This document shows, one piece after another, positions 43,878 through 53,642 of a stretch of DNA of 64,000 bases. The stretch is from Lutibacter sp. (GTDB lineage: Bacteria; Bacteroidota; Bacteroidia; Flavobacteriales; Flavobacteriaceae). The notes beneath the pieces were generated by a model. It did not search any database and was not told where the DNA came from. It saw nothing but the letters and a program-made list of their open reading frames with translations. The first letter of the stretch is position 1. Every line of letters begins with the position of its first letter. The translations under genes and the position numbers were made by a program. The DNA is taken from contig NZ_JAKIUR010000005.1 of assembly GCF_021647475.1 (NCBI RefSeq), forward strand, positions 27,127 to 91,126. Direction: 5' to 3'.

Positions 43878-46045
43878 TAATAGCTTAAAAATTTTAAAGT
43901 ATTATAATTACTATTTTTATCTTCTACTTTTAAAATATACATTCCTTTTTGAAGATTGGTAATTGGTATTTGTCTTTTAATTTTTGAAGTTGTAAATACT
44001 TTTTGACCTAATAAATTATAGATTTCAATATTTTTAATGTCATTCAAATTTTGGGTGTTTTTAAAATACAATGTGTTTTTAGAAACATAAAAAGTATTGG
44101 CTTGTTTCAATTGATTATCTGCAATGTCCAATGAGTTATTATTGTATAGTGCTAAAACATCAGATTCTGTAAGTGCAGCTTTATAAATTCTCAAATCATC
44201 AATACTTCCATTAAAAAATTCGGCTCTATATCTTGCTCCAATGGTAAGGTCATTTGTAACTAATCCATATGGGCTAGTAACTGTTGTATGTGTAGCTAAT
44301 ACCCCATTAACATACACTTGTTTAGAATCATCAGTATTAGAAACTACTACTATATGATTCCAATCATTCACTATAAGTGGTAAACTATTTGAATTGGCAA
44401 AGTTCTTATATTCAAATTGTATATACCCTGTCGATTTAGCTCTTAACAAATAATTAGTATTGGAGGTATAATTAGATTTACCTAAAATCATGGCATTTTG
44501 AAGTGAGTTTGGTTTTACCCATACTGAAATGCTTAATTCATTACTACAATTTAAAATATCATCATGGGCAATAGTAATGATATCATTTCCATCAAAACTA
44601 TAAGCACTATCAGAGTTTCCGAATCTATCAGATGAAAGGGTTGCTCCACTTACGGTTCCGTTTAGGTTGTTTCCACTTTCATCATTGGCATTTCCGTTAA
44701 ATGGATAGTAAGCTATTAAGGTTTTATAATCATTTTTAATTTCTGTTTCGGTTAAGGCTTTGTTGTACACTTTTACTTCATCAATATCTCCATTAAAATA
44801 TCTGCCATAAGCATATAACATACCAATATAAATTGGGTATTGATTGCTTGTATGAATATTATTATCAGCACCGTTAAAAGCAGCTGTTGTTGTTAATTTA
44901 TTGCCATCACCATAAAATAAAATATTAGTTAAATTAGCTCCAATTGTATTGTCAAAAACCACGGTATAATAATGCCAGTTTCCATCGCTATTATCAAATG
45001 CTTTATTTAATTCGCCGCCACCTAAACCTACGGCTAAGCCACGTGCTTTTGAGTTTATGCTAATATCAAATCTTGCTCCATAATCAAAACTAGTTGGGGA
45101 AATACCATAACTTAAGACAACATTTCCATAATTTGTAGTTAGAAGAACATTGGTTTTAGCCCAAAAAGAAATGGTTCTATCAGCACCGCCTAAAGGACCA
45201 GGAAATAAACATTGAATATCATTATCAACTCCATTAAAATGATACGCGCTGTTAGCAATTCCAAATCTGTCGGTTGTTAATGTAGCACCGTGTACTGTTC
45301 CATTATTTTCAGAACCACTTTCATCATTAGCGTTTCCATTAAAAGGGTAGTAGGCTACCAATCCGTTAATTTCATTTTGAATTTCTTGTAAGGATAAAGC
45401 TTTTTTATAAATTTTAATATCGTCTATTGCACCTTTATAAAATTGTGCAATGTTTGAACCACTGCCAATAGTTAAATTTCTTGAGTTTATAATACTTCCT
45501 GTATAAGTTGTTGATTTTGAAATATCTAAAACTCCATCAACATAAATTGTGATACTAACTCCACTTTTAAAAACAGTAGTAATATTGTGCCAATTAGTAT
45601 CATATAAATGAATTGCTCCCCTGTTTTCAATTCCGTTTCCGACAGTAAATTCGAACCAGCTATAAGGAAGATCTCCAGAGCCTGCCCCTAAAGCATAACT
45701 TGGTTCCCCATATGAACCTTTGTATTTTGAAATAAGGTAGGTGGCATTGTTTTGTGCATCGTATTTACACCAATAAGAAATTGTAAAAGATTCACCAGTT
45801 TGAATATTGATATTTGGATTATCAGTAATAGAAATATAATTACTACTACCATCAAAATAATAAGCACTATTTGCAACACCAAATCTATCGGTTGTTAATG
45901 TAGCTCCATTTACGGTGCCGTTATTTGCGTTTCCACTTAAGTCGTTTGCATTTCCATTAAAAGGATAATAAGCAACCAAACTAGATTGTGCATAAAAGAA
46001 CAAAGGAAACATCAAAAAAGTTACTAAAAGTTGTATTTTTTTCAT
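43877..46045 (-). CDS. T9SS-secreted protein with three LamG-like domains
   Basis: 722 residues. Signal peptide (MKKIQLLVTFLMFPLFFYAQ). Three tandem concanavalin/LamG-like jelly-roll domains, each beginning with AYYPFNGNAND (residues about 24, 232 and 443), each roughly 205 long. The C-terminal 75 residues (NIEIYNLLGQKVFTTSK, NLQKGMYILKV) form a type IX sorting domain that would be cut off after export. Probably a surface or extracellular carbohydrate- or protein-binding adhesin. It lies 12 bases from the next paralogue. Confidence 0.93.
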   Translation of the reverse strand: MKKIQLLVTFLMFPLFFYAQSSLVAYYPFNGNANDLSGNANNGTVNGATLTTDRFGVANSAYYFDGSSNYISITDNPNINIQTGESFTISYWCKYDAQNNATYLISKYKGSYGEPSYALGAGSGDLPYSWFEFTVGNGIENRGAIHLYDTNWHNITTVFKSGVSITIYVDGVLDISKSTTYTGSIINSRNLTIGSGSNIAQFYKGAIDDIKIYKKALSLQEIQNEINGLVAYYPFNGNANDESGSENNGTVHGATLTTDRFGIANSAYHFNGVDNDIQCLFPGPLGGADRTISFWAKTNVLLTTNYGNVVLSYGISPTSFDYGARFDISINSKARGLAVGLGGGELNKAFDNSDGNWHYYTVVFDNTIGANLTNILFYGDGNKLTTTAAFNGADNNIHTSNQYPIYIGMLYAYGRYFNGDIDEVKVYNKALTETEIKNDYKTLIAYYPFNGNANDESGNNLNGTVSGATLSSDRFGNSDSAYSFDGNDIITIAHDDILNCSNELSISVWVKPNSLQNAMILGKSNYTSNTNYLLRAKSTGYIQFEYKNFANSNSLPLIVNDWNHIVVVSNTDDSKQVYVNGVLATHTTVTSPYGLVTNDLTIGARYRAEFFNGSIDDLRIYKAALTESDVLALYNNNSLDIADNQLKQANTFYVSKNTLYFKNTQNLNDIKNIEIYNLLGQKVFTTSKIKRQIPITNLQKGMYILKVEDKNSNYNTLKFLSY

Positions 46046-46057
46046 GATTGTAGAGTT

Positions 46058-48508
46058 TTAAAAAATTATAAATTTTAAGGTGTTGTACTTACCATTTTTA
46101 TTTTCGACCTTAAGAATATAAACACCTGTTTTTAAGCTGTTAAATAATATTTTGTTGGTAATAATATCAGTTTGGTAAACCTTTTGCCCTAGCATATTAA
46201 AAACAATAATATTTTTAATATTATTTAAATTTTGAGTGTTTTTAAAATACAATGTGTTGTTGTTTACATAAAAACCTAGGTTTGTATTAAGTTTTTCAGT
46301 TGCAACAGCAAGAGTTTCAGCAGTGTATAAAGCTAAAACTTCTGAGGCAGTTAGAGCAGCGTTATAGATTCTTATATCATCCATCTTTCCCTTCACAAAA
46401 CCTGAATAAATAATATTGGAAGGATCACGTCTACCAATATAGATATCGTTAGGACTTGATTTTAAAAAATCACTATCTTGAATAACTGTTGTTTGTTCTA
46501 TACCATTTATAAATATTTTTTTTGTCCCATTACTATTATCATAAGTTCCTGTTAACATAACCCATTGATTATTGTAATCGTTAAATGAATGGAAATTATT
46601 ACCACTGCTGCCAATTGTTAAAGCTAATATACCATTTGCGTTTGCGGGTTCATTAGTAAATATTAATTCGTAACCAGCGTTTGTACCCCAACCGCCTTTA
46701 GAAATACCTTTCCATGTATTATCAGTTAATGGATTATCATTATACAACCACATTGATATTGAAAGATCACTATTGTAAATATCAAGAGAGTTACTGTTTG
46801 GTACTTGTATAAAATCGCTAATTCCATTAAAAGAGTAGGCACTATCGGCGTTTCCAGATTTATCAGTAGTTAAAGTGGCACCGTTTACGATGCCGTTATT
46901 TACATTACCACTTTCGTCATTGGCATTACCGTTAAATGGGTAGTACGCAATTAAATTGCTAGCTTTAAAACTTACTTCGTTTCCATAGTATTTAACGCCG
47001 TCAAATTGCACCCAAGTTTTGTAATAATACATTTGATTTTCGGTTAAACCGGTAATATTATCGGTGTAAATTCCTAAACCAGTACCTGAATTGGTTGTAC
47101 TAGTTGCAGTGGTTACATCAAAATTTGGTGTGGTTGCATATACAAACCCTCGTGTAATGGTATTTCCAGTTTCTGCAAAAAGTACTTCGCCATTTAAAGT
47201 GGCAGAAGTGGGTTGCTGGTTGGCAGCTTGGTTGGTAATTATATTGGTTAAGGCTTCGTGTGCACCAGCATCCATAGTTGTATTAATGGTTCTGTTGCTG
47301 CCAATAATATCTACAGTGGGTGTGTCTGTTGTAGTTGGATATGAAGAATTATCTCCAAAATCAATAGCTGCGGATTGCGGATTTATAGACCAATTAGCAT
47401 TTAATATTTCATCTAATTCAGCTGACGTAGTTGCATTACCTTTAAAAGAAGTTGGTTTGGTAAATCTCGGATAATTTTCGCCATATATGGCTCCGTTATT
47501 AGTGCTTGAAATACCAATATTGGTTCCCATTGTTGAAATATCTTGAATACAATTGTTTTCAACTAGGTGAGAATTACTTGATGCTACATGAGTTGATTGA
47601 TACGTACTATTTCCCCAAATAATACCATTATAAGTACTGCCATAAGAGCCAAAATGCACTCCATTGCCTCCATTGTTTACAATGGTACAATTGTTAAGAG
47701 AACCTTCACTTAAATAAGCTCCTGCTCCATAATTCTCACATTCATTATTAGCGATGACACAATTTATTGCTTTTGGAGCAGTATTAATACCTGTAATTTT
47801 TAGACCACCACCAAAATCTACACTTTTGTTGTTAACTATATATGAATTGTAGATTCTCCCGCTTGTACTTATAGAAATGCCACCACCTGAACTAGTTACT
47901 TGATTAGAATAGATTTTACAATTGTATATTTCAGCTCTTTTGTAAACATATATTCCACCACCTTCTCCAACAGCATAATTATCGCGTATGGTACAATTTC
48001 TAATATATGCATTAGAATCCCCGGAATCTGCAGTTAATATTAAAATACCACCACCATTACTTTCATTAGAACCGCTACCATTAGCATACCCCTTTTCAAT
48101 AATAAAACCATCCATTTCAGTACTTGAAATTGTATTAAGGAAATAAACTACATGGTATGAATTATCAGTGTTAACTCCAATTGTACCAATATCACCACTT
48201 AAAATAGTAGAATATAAATCTAGATCTCTAGTTCCACCTCCAGTTGGAAAACCTCCATATACTTTAACTCCTGAAGGAATACTAAAATAAAATGCTCTGT
48301 CAGTTGTAGCTGTTGGATAGTAGGTTCCTTGCGCTACATTTATTGTAGTATTTGTCCCAATATTAGTAATAGCAATTTGTAAATCGGTATAGGCATTTAG
48401 CCAATCAGTTCCGTTGTTATTTCCTGTTGCATTTTGATCTACATAAATTGTTTGAGATAATAGTGCATACGGAAAAAGCATTAAAATAAAGAGTATTTTT
48501 TTTAGCAT
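46058..48508 (-). CDS. T9SS-secreted beta-helix/LamG protein
   Basis: 816 residues. Signal peptide to about residue 18, then a right-handed parallel beta-helix (about 30-420) with GGGI/GGGL turns and YNSYIVNNKS, NCTIVNNGG repeats. An FN3-like segment (about 425-510) follows, with NITGLTENQMYYYKTWV. One LamG domain (about 515-735) starts LIAYYPFNGNANDESGN. The type IX sorting domain is at about 745-816. The last two parts are close relatives of those in the neighbouring gene. Probably a surface adhesin. Confidence 0.93.
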   Translation of the reverse strand: MLKKILFILMLFPYALLSQTIYVDQNATGNNNGTDWLNAYTDLQIAITNIGTNTTINVAQGTYYPTATTDRAFYFSIPSGVKVYGGFPTGGGTRDLDLYSTILSGDIGTIGVNTDNSYHVVYFLNTISSTEMDGFIIEKGYANGSGSNESNGGGILILTADSGDSNAYIRNCTIRDNYAVGEGGGIYVYKRAEIYNCKIYSNQVTSSGGGISISTSGRIYNSYIVNNKSVDFGGGLKITGINTAPKAINCVIANNECENYGAGAYLSEGSLNNCTIVNNGGNGVHFGSYGSTYNGIIWGNSTYQSTHVASSNSHLVENNCIQDISTMGTNIGISSTNNGAIYGENYPRFTKPTSFKGNATTSAELDEILNANWSINPQSAAIDFGDNSSYPTTTDTPTVDIIGSNRTINTTMDAGAHEALTNIITNQAANQQPTSATLNGEVLFAETGNTITRGFVYATTPNFDVTTATSTTNSGTGLGIYTDNITGLTENQMYYYKTWVQFDGVKYYGNEVSFKASNLIAYYPFNGNANDESGNVNNGIVNGATLTTDKSGNADSAYSFNGISDFIQVPNSNSLDIYNSDLSISMWLYNDNPLTDNTWKGISKGGWGTNAGYELIFTNEPANANGILALTIGSSGNNFHSFNDYNNQWVMLTGTYDNSNGTKKIFINGIEQTTVIQDSDFLKSSPNDIYIGRRDPSNIIYSGFVKGKMDDIRIYNAALTASEVLALYTAETLAVATEKLNTNLGFYVNNNTLYFKNTQNLNNIKNIIVFNMLGQKVYQTDIITNKILFNSLKTGVYILKVENKNGKYNTLKFIIF

Positions 48509-48598
48509 AACTTAAATTTTTAAAGAAATTATTTGCTGAGGATAATTTAAAGTTACTATAGAAAATAAAATAAAGTTATGATAAGTATCATAAAACAG

Positions 48599-48628
48599 AA
48601 AAATCCTTAGCGAAAGCTAAGGATTTTT
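48599..48628 (-). terminator. Terminator of htpG
   Basis: 13-bp perfect stem AAAAATCCTTAGC / GCTAAGGATTTTT with a GAAA tetraloop (48599-48611 and 48616-48628). A T5 end on each side. It lies 44 bases from the htpG stop codon on the minus strand. Confidence 0.88.
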
Positions 48629-48635
48629 GAAAAGT

Positions 48636-48673
48636 TTTTACGATTTGGTGATTATTTTTACGATTTGGTGATT
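48636..48673. repeat. Short tandem duplication after htpG
   Basis: The block TTTTTACGATTTGGTGATT occurs twice in a row (from about 48636 and again from 48656). The second copy contains the htpG stop codon. It appears to be a simple 20-base slippage-type duplication. Confidence 0.7.
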
Positions 48674-50562
48674 TACTTCACCATTTCAAAACTACGTTTT
48701 ATAAAATTTGTTAATTCTTCTCCTTGTAAAAGTCCTTGAGAAAGTTTTGCCAAATCAAAAGCTTGTTGTATTAAACGTTCTTGTTTCTTTTTAGTTTTGG
48801 TGTTTAAAATTTCACTTACCAAATCATTATTAGTATTTATGACTAAATTATACATATCTGGAAAATTTCCCATTCCCATCATTCCACCACCACCAGAAGC
48901 TTGCATTTCTTTCATACGTCGCATAAATTCAGGTTGTGTAATAATAAACGGATTAGCATTAGAATCCATAGCTTCCATTTGAACAGTATAGGTTTCTTTT
49001 GGAATTACTTCTTCAATAATTGGTTTTAGTTTTTCTTTTTCTTCATCAGAAAGTTTACTAATTTTATTTTCATCTTTTTTAATTAAATTATCAACGTGAT
49101 CTGCATCTACACGAACAAATTGAACGTCTTTTTTAGCTCCTTCTAATTTTTGTAATAAATGAGATACAATTGGAGAATCTAATAATAAAACGGTGTATCC
49201 TTTTTCTTTAGCGGCATTTATATAGCTGTGTTGTGTTTTAACATCAGAAGCGTATAAAACTACTAATTTATTATCTTTATCCGTTTGAATTGGTTTAATT
49301 TTTTCTTCTAATTCTGCCCAAGTTAAATATTCTTTATCAACAGTTGGGTACAAAGCAAATTTGTCAGATTTTTCAAAAAATTTATCTTCAGAAAGCATTC
49401 CATACTCAATAATAATTTTAATATCATCCCATTTTTCTTCAAAAGCTTTGCGGTCTTTTTTGAATAAGTTGGTTAATTTATCTGCAACTTTACGAGTAAT
49501 ATAACTTGAAATCTTTTTAACCGCTGCATCAGATTGTAAATAAGAACGAGATACATTTAAAGGAATGTCAGGTGAATCAATTACACCACGCAACATTTGT
49601 AAAAAGTCTGGTACAATACCTTCCACATTATCAGTTACAAATACTTGACTTTGATAGAGTTGAATTCTGTCTTTTGTAGGATCTAAATTTTTACTTAATT
49701 TAGGAAAGTATAAAATACCTGTTAAATGAAAAGGATAATCAACATTCAAATGAATGTGAAATAATGGTTCTTCAAACTGCATTGGATACAATTCTCTGTA
49801 AAAAGATTTATAATCTTCATCTTTTAAATCTTTAGGATTTTTGGTCCAAGCAGGTGTAGGATTATTTATAAGATTATCTACCGTAATTTTTTCAGGTTCA
49901 GTACCTTCCTTGGCATCTTTTGGTAATGGTAAAGTTTCTTCACGAGTTCCAAATTTAATTGGAATTGGCATAAACTTATTATATTTTTTTAGAAGTTCAG
50001 TAATTTTTGAATCTTCTAAAAAGTCTTTAGAGTCTTCATCAATATGTAAAACAATTTCTGTTCCTCTTTCTTTTCTATCAATTTCTTCCAAAGTATATTT
50101 TGGACTTCCATCACATTCCCATCGAACTGCTTTAGCATCTTTTTGAAATGATTTAGTAAATATTTCTACTTTATCTGCAACCATAAAGGAAGAGTAAAAA
50201 CCTAAGCCAAAATGACCAATAATTCCTGAATCTTCTACTTTATCTTTGTATTTTTCTACAAATTCTTCTGCTCCAGAAAATGCGACTTGGTTGATGTATT
50301 TTTCAACCTCTTCACCAGTCATACCAACACCTTGGTCAATAATTCTAATTTCTTTTTTCTTTTTATCAACTTTAACTTCAATCATTGGTTCTCCAATATC
50401 ACCTTTAATTTCACCTAAAGTTGATAAATGTTTTAATTTTAAAGTTGCATCGGTTGCATTCGAAATTAGTTCACGTAAAAATATTTCGTGATCAGAATAC
50501 AAGAATTTTTTTATAATGGGAAAAATATTTTCAGCCGTTACATTAATATTTCCAGTTGCCAT
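48673..50562 (-). CDS. htpG: Molecular chaperone HtpG (Hsp90)
   Basis: 629 residues, the usual bacterial Hsp90 length. ATP-dependent chaperone of the cytoplasm. The GHKL nucleotide-binding domain (about 1-220) has FLRELISNATDATLKLK, IIDQGVGMTGEE and GHFGLGFYSSFMVAD. The middle domain includes NVSRSYLQSDAAVKKI, and the C-terminal dimerisation region has MRRMKEMQASGGGGMMGMG. The acidic charged linker of eukaryotic Hsp90 is absent. Repeated TGTCA sequences lie upstream. Confidence 0.96.
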   Translation of the reverse strand: MATGNINVTAENIFPIIKKFLYSDHEIFLRELISNATDATLKLKHLSTLGEIKGDIGEPMIEVKVDKKKKEIRIIDQGVGMTGEEVEKYINQVAFSGAEEFVEKYKDKVEDSGIIGHFGLGFYSSFMVADKVEIFTKSFQKDAKAVRWECDGSPKYTLEEIDRKERGTEIVLHIDEDSKDFLEDSKITELLKKYNKFMPIPIKFGTREETLPLPKDAKEGTEPEKITVDNLINNPTPAWTKNPKDLKDEDYKSFYRELYPMQFEEPLFHIHLNVDYPFHLTGILYFPKLSKNLDPTKDRIQLYQSQVFVTDNVEGIVPDFLQMLRGVIDSPDIPLNVSRSYLQSDAAVKKISSYITRKVADKLTNLFKKDRKAFEEKWDDIKIIIEYGMLSEDKFFEKSDKFALYPTVDKEYLTWAELEEKIKPIQTDKDNKLVVLYASDVKTQHSYINAAKEKGYTVLLLDSPIVSHLLQKLEGAKKDVQFVRVDADHVDNLIKKDENKISKLSDEEKEKLKPIIEEVIPKETYTVQMEAMDSNANPFIITQPEFMRRMKEMQASGGGGMMGMGNFPDMYNLVINTNNDLVSEILNTKTKKKQERLIQQAFDLAKLSQGLLQGEELTNFIKRSFEMVK

Positions 50563-50626
50563 ATTTTTATTTTTTTTATGATTTAATGCTTACCTATTGT
50601 CAAAAAAAATACCAAACTATTTAAAA

Positions 50627-50640
50627 TGACAAACTGACAG
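50627..50640 (-). promoter_or_regulatory. TGTCA repeat upstream of htpG
   Basis: Minus strand CTGTCAGTTTGTCA: two TGTCA sequences, start to start 8 bases. It is 65-78 bases upstream of the htpG ATG. It may be a heat-shock related control site. No consensus is known to me, so this is only a pattern observation. Confidence 0.3.
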
Positions 50641-50713
50641 TAAATAAGAGAAAGTTTATTTATCCAAAAGCATTTAAAGAATTTTAGTACTTTTAAAAAT
50701 TAATTTAATATTT

Positions 50714-51403
50714 ATGAAAAACGACGATTATATTTTAATTGAGGGTTACAAACATATTAGGTATAAACAATATGCCATTTCTGAAGATAAAATGTTAACG
50801 CAAAGTTTAAATTATTTCAAAAATTTAAATAAAAGAAGGTCGGTTAGAACTTTTTCTGATAAAAAAATTCATAAGGAAGTTATAGAAAATATTATTAAAA
50901 CGGCAGGAACTGCTCCATCAGGAGCCAATAAACAACCTTGGACTTTTTGTGTAGTTGAAAATGCAGGTTTAAAGAAAAAAATTAGAATTGCTGCAGAAGA
51001 AGAAGAAAAAAGAAGTTATAATGAAAGAATGAGTGATGAATGGTTAGAAGATTTAAAACATTTAGGAACTGATACAAATAAAGAATTTTTAGAAGTTGCA
51101 CCGTATTTAATAGTAGTTTTTAAACGTCCTTTTGAGTATGATAAAGACGGTAAAAAACATCAAAATTATTATGTAAATGAATCAGTTGGTTTGGCTTGTG
51201 GGTTTTTAATTTCAGCCATTCATAATGCTGGTTTAGTTACACTTACGCATACACCAAGTCCTATGCGTTTTTTAGAAAAAATATTAAATCGCCCAGATAA
51301 TGAACGTGCTTTTTTGTTGTTACCTGTTGGATATGAGTCAGATAAAACTTATGTGCCAGATATTCATAGAAAATCTTTAACTGAAATTATGGAATGGTAT
51401 TAG
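50714..51403 (+). CDS. Nitroreductase-family protein, iodotyrosine-deiodinase-like
   Basis: 229 residues. FMN-dependent fold: NLNKRRSVRTFSDKKI and GTAPSGANKQPWTFCVV bind FMN phosphate. The lid has E98-x3-Y102 and K123 (EEEEKRSYNERM, TNKEFLEVAPYLI). This is the same spacing as the human iodotyrosine deiodinase triad E157, Y161, K182 which holds the zwitterion of halotyrosine. Hence halotyrosine dehalogenation is a better guess than nitro-reduction. It stands alone between htpG and the FabH gene. Confidence 0.88.
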   Translation: MKNDDYILIEGYKHIRYKQYAISEDKMLTQSLNYFKNLNKRRSVRTFSDKKIHKEVIENIIKTAGTAPSGANKQPWTFCVVENAGLKKKIRIAAEEEEKRSYNERMSDEWLEDLKHLGTDTNKEFLEVAPYLIVVFKRPFEYDKDGKKHQNYYVNESVGLACGFLISAIHNAGLVTLTHTPSPMRFLEKILNRPDNERAFLLLPVGYESDKTYVPDIHRKSLTEIMEWY

Positions 51404-51597
51404 TTAAATAGAAACTCCATTATCTTATTTTAATACAGTGTTTTCTCAATATTTAAAGAGGTTAGGCTAAATGTGAAGTTTGCGATTTCGTCAATTTTTA
51501 TATAAAAGTTATTAACCAAATTTAGGAATTAGTAATAGATTAGTTGTAGGAATATATACTTTTTATTATGTTTGATAAAATTCATAAAAAATATAAT

Positions 51598-52605
51598 ATG
51601 TACAATTCTAAAATAACTGGACTGGGATACTACGTTCCTGATAATGTTGTAACTAACGATGACCTATCCAAAATGATGGATACTAATGATGCTTGGATTC
51701 AGGAAAGAACTGGTATTAAAGAACGGAGATGGATAAAAGAAGGAAGCGAAGATACTTCTGCGGTTATGGGTGCAAAAGCTGCTAGAATTGCAATTGAAAG
51801 AGCTGGATTAACAAGTGAAGATATCGAATTTGTAGTTTTTGCTACTTTAAGTCCCGATTATTATTTTCCAGGTTGTGGAGTTCAAATTCAGGAAATGTTA
51901 GGCTTAAAAACTGTTGGAGCATTAGATGTTAGAAATCAGTGTTCAGGTTTTATTTATGCCTTGTCTGTTGCCGATAAGTTTGTAAAAACTGGAGACTATA
52001 AAAATGTGTTGGTTGTTGGTGCAGAATTCCATTCTGGTGGATTAGATAAAACTACTAGAGGTAGAGGTGTTACCGTAATTTTTGGGGATGGAGCAGGAGC
52101 TGCCGTAATTTCAAGAACAGAAGATAATACTAAAGGAATTTTATCTACACATTTACATTCCGAAGGAAAACACGCAGAAGAATTAACCGTTTTAGCACCA
52201 AGTATTAGGCATTGGGTTCCTGAAATTATGGAAGCTAACGATAAAAATGATGAATCTTATTTCCCTTATATGAATGGAACATTTGTGTTTAAACATGCGG
52301 TAGTTCGTTTTATTGAAGTTATTAGTGAAGGTTTACAAGCCAATAATTTAAGTGCTGAAGATATTAATATGTTTATTCCTCATCAAGCAAACCTTAGAAT
52401 TTCACAGTTTGTGCAAAAGAAACTTAGGTTATCTGATGATGAGGTTTATAATAACATTATGAAATATGGAAATACAACGGCTGCCTCTATTGCCATTGCA
52501 TTAACTGAAGCTTGGGAACAAGGTAAAGTTAAAGATAATGATATTGTTGTTTTAGCTGCTTTTGGTAGTGGATTTACTTGGGGAAGTGTTATTATTCGTT
52601 GGTAG
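51598..52605 (+). CDS. Beta-ketoacyl-ACP synthase III family protein
   Basis: 335 residues from ATG 51598 (MYNSKITGLGYYVPDNVVTN); ten extra residues from ATG 51568 are atypical. Starts fatty-acid chains by condensing acyl-CoA with malonyl-ACP. The catalytic triad is C115 (NQCSGFIYAL), H262 (PHQANLRI) and N292 (YGNTTAASI). Bacteroidetes usually carry more than one FabH, so this could be a secondary copy rather than the housekeeping one. No fatty-acid or ACP gene is adjacent. A terminator follows. Confidence 0.9.
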   Translation: MYNSKITGLGYYVPDNVVTNDDLSKMMDTNDAWIQERTGIKERRWIKEGSEDTSAVMGAKAARIAIERAGLTSEDIEFVVFATLSPDYYFPGCGVQIQEMLGLKTVGALDVRNQCSGFIYALSVADKFVKTGDYKNVLVVGAEFHSGGLDKTTRGRGVTVIFGDGAGAAVISRTEDNTKGILSTHLHSEGKHAEELTVLAPSIRHWVPEIMEANDKNDESYFPYMNGTFVFKHAVVRFIEVISEGLQANNLSAEDINMFIPHQANLRISQFVQKKLRLSDDEVYNNIMKYGNTTAASIAIALTEAWEQGKVKDNDIVVLAAFGSGFTWGSVIIRW

Positions 52606-52626
52606 TTAAAATTTATTTTTAAAATT

Positions 52627-52664
52627 TAAAAAGCCTCTAAAATGTAAATTTAGAGGCTTTTTTT
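52627..52664. terminator. Terminator after the FabH gene
   Basis: Stem AAAAAGCCTCTAAA (52627-52640) and TTTAGAGGCTTTTT (52648-52661), a 7-base loop, followed by more T. It lies 21 bases after the stop codon. Confidence 0.88.
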
Positions 52665-52799
52665 TAAGATTTTTTGGTTAATTTAATTTAAATAATTACC
52701 AATAATTTTTTTTAGTTGTAATATAATAGACGTTTAGTTTATAGTTAACTTACGGCTAGTACGTTGACAATTAGATTTTTATATAAATCTTCCATCATT

Positions 52800-53642
52800 T
52801 TATTCTTTATTACTAACGATTATTAAAACTGGAAAATGATCAGAGATGTAATTATTGTTGTTCAATCGATCATCTATATGAATGTATGATAATACTTTTA
52901 AATTAGAAGTAAAAAAATAATCAATTTTTCTAACAGTAGGTTTTTTGTTAAAACCGTTAAAAGTTCCTATTGGACCGTACAATGGTTTTTTTGAAATAGC
53001 CAAAGCATCATCTAATTGTGTTTTTAAATATAAAATTGGTTTCTTATTTGGCGTTGCATTAAAATCTCCCATTAAAACAATTGGATAATTTTCAGTATTT
53101 ACTTCATGAATTTTTTTTACAATTAATTTTGCTGAATTCTCTCGTGCAATTTCACCAATATGGTCAAAATGTGCATTAAAAATCCAAATTTTTCTATTTG
53201 TTTTTAAGTTTTTAAAAAGTCCATAAGTACAAATTCTTGGTAAAGCAGCATCCCAACCTTTAGAAACAAAATCAGGAGTTTTTGAAAGCCAAAAGGTTTT
53301 AGATTCTAATACTAAATATTTGGTTTTGTTGTAAAATAAAGCACTGTATTCTCCTTTGTTATTACCATCTCTGCCATTTCCAATATAGTTGTAGTTAATT
53401 AGAGAACTGTCAATATATGCAACTTGATTTGGAAGTCCTTCTTGAATTCCAAAAATAACTGGTTCATAATTTCTAAGAAGATTTACTAATTTTTCCTTTC
53501 TATTGTTCCAGCTATTTTCAAGGTCATTAGGGTTATCATATCTAATATTAAAAGTTAATATTTTTGTGGTTTGAGAAAATGAAAGTTCACTAAAATTGAT
53601 TAAAATTAATAAAGTAAATAAGTATTTATTAAAGGTTTTCAT
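52800..53642 (-). CDS. Secreted endonuclease/exonuclease/phosphatase-family protein
   Basis: 280 residues. Signal peptide (MKTFNKYLFTLLILINFSEL). EEP fold with LTFNIRYDNPND (metal site), FGIQEG, IFNAHFDHIGE, LMGDFNATPN, KIDYFF and SDHFPVLI (catalytic His). It could cleave nucleic acid or a phosphoester of lipid or sugar; substrate unknown. Last gene of the pyrR run. Its start shares one base with the upstream stop (TAATG). Confidence 0.9.
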   Translation of the reverse strand: MKTFNKYLFTLLILINFSELSFSQTTKILTFNIRYDNPNDLENSWNNRKEKLVNLLRNYEPVIFGIQEGLPNQVAYIDSSLINYNYIGNGRDGNNKGEYSALFYNKTKYLVLESKTFWLSKTPDFVSKGWDAALPRICTYGLFKNLKTNRKIWIFNAHFDHIGEIARENSAKLIVKKIHEVNTENYPIVLMGDFNATPNKKPILYLKTQLDDALAISKKPLYGPIGTFNGFNKKPTVRKIDYFFTSNLKVLSYIHIDDRLNNNNYISDHFPVLIIVSNKE

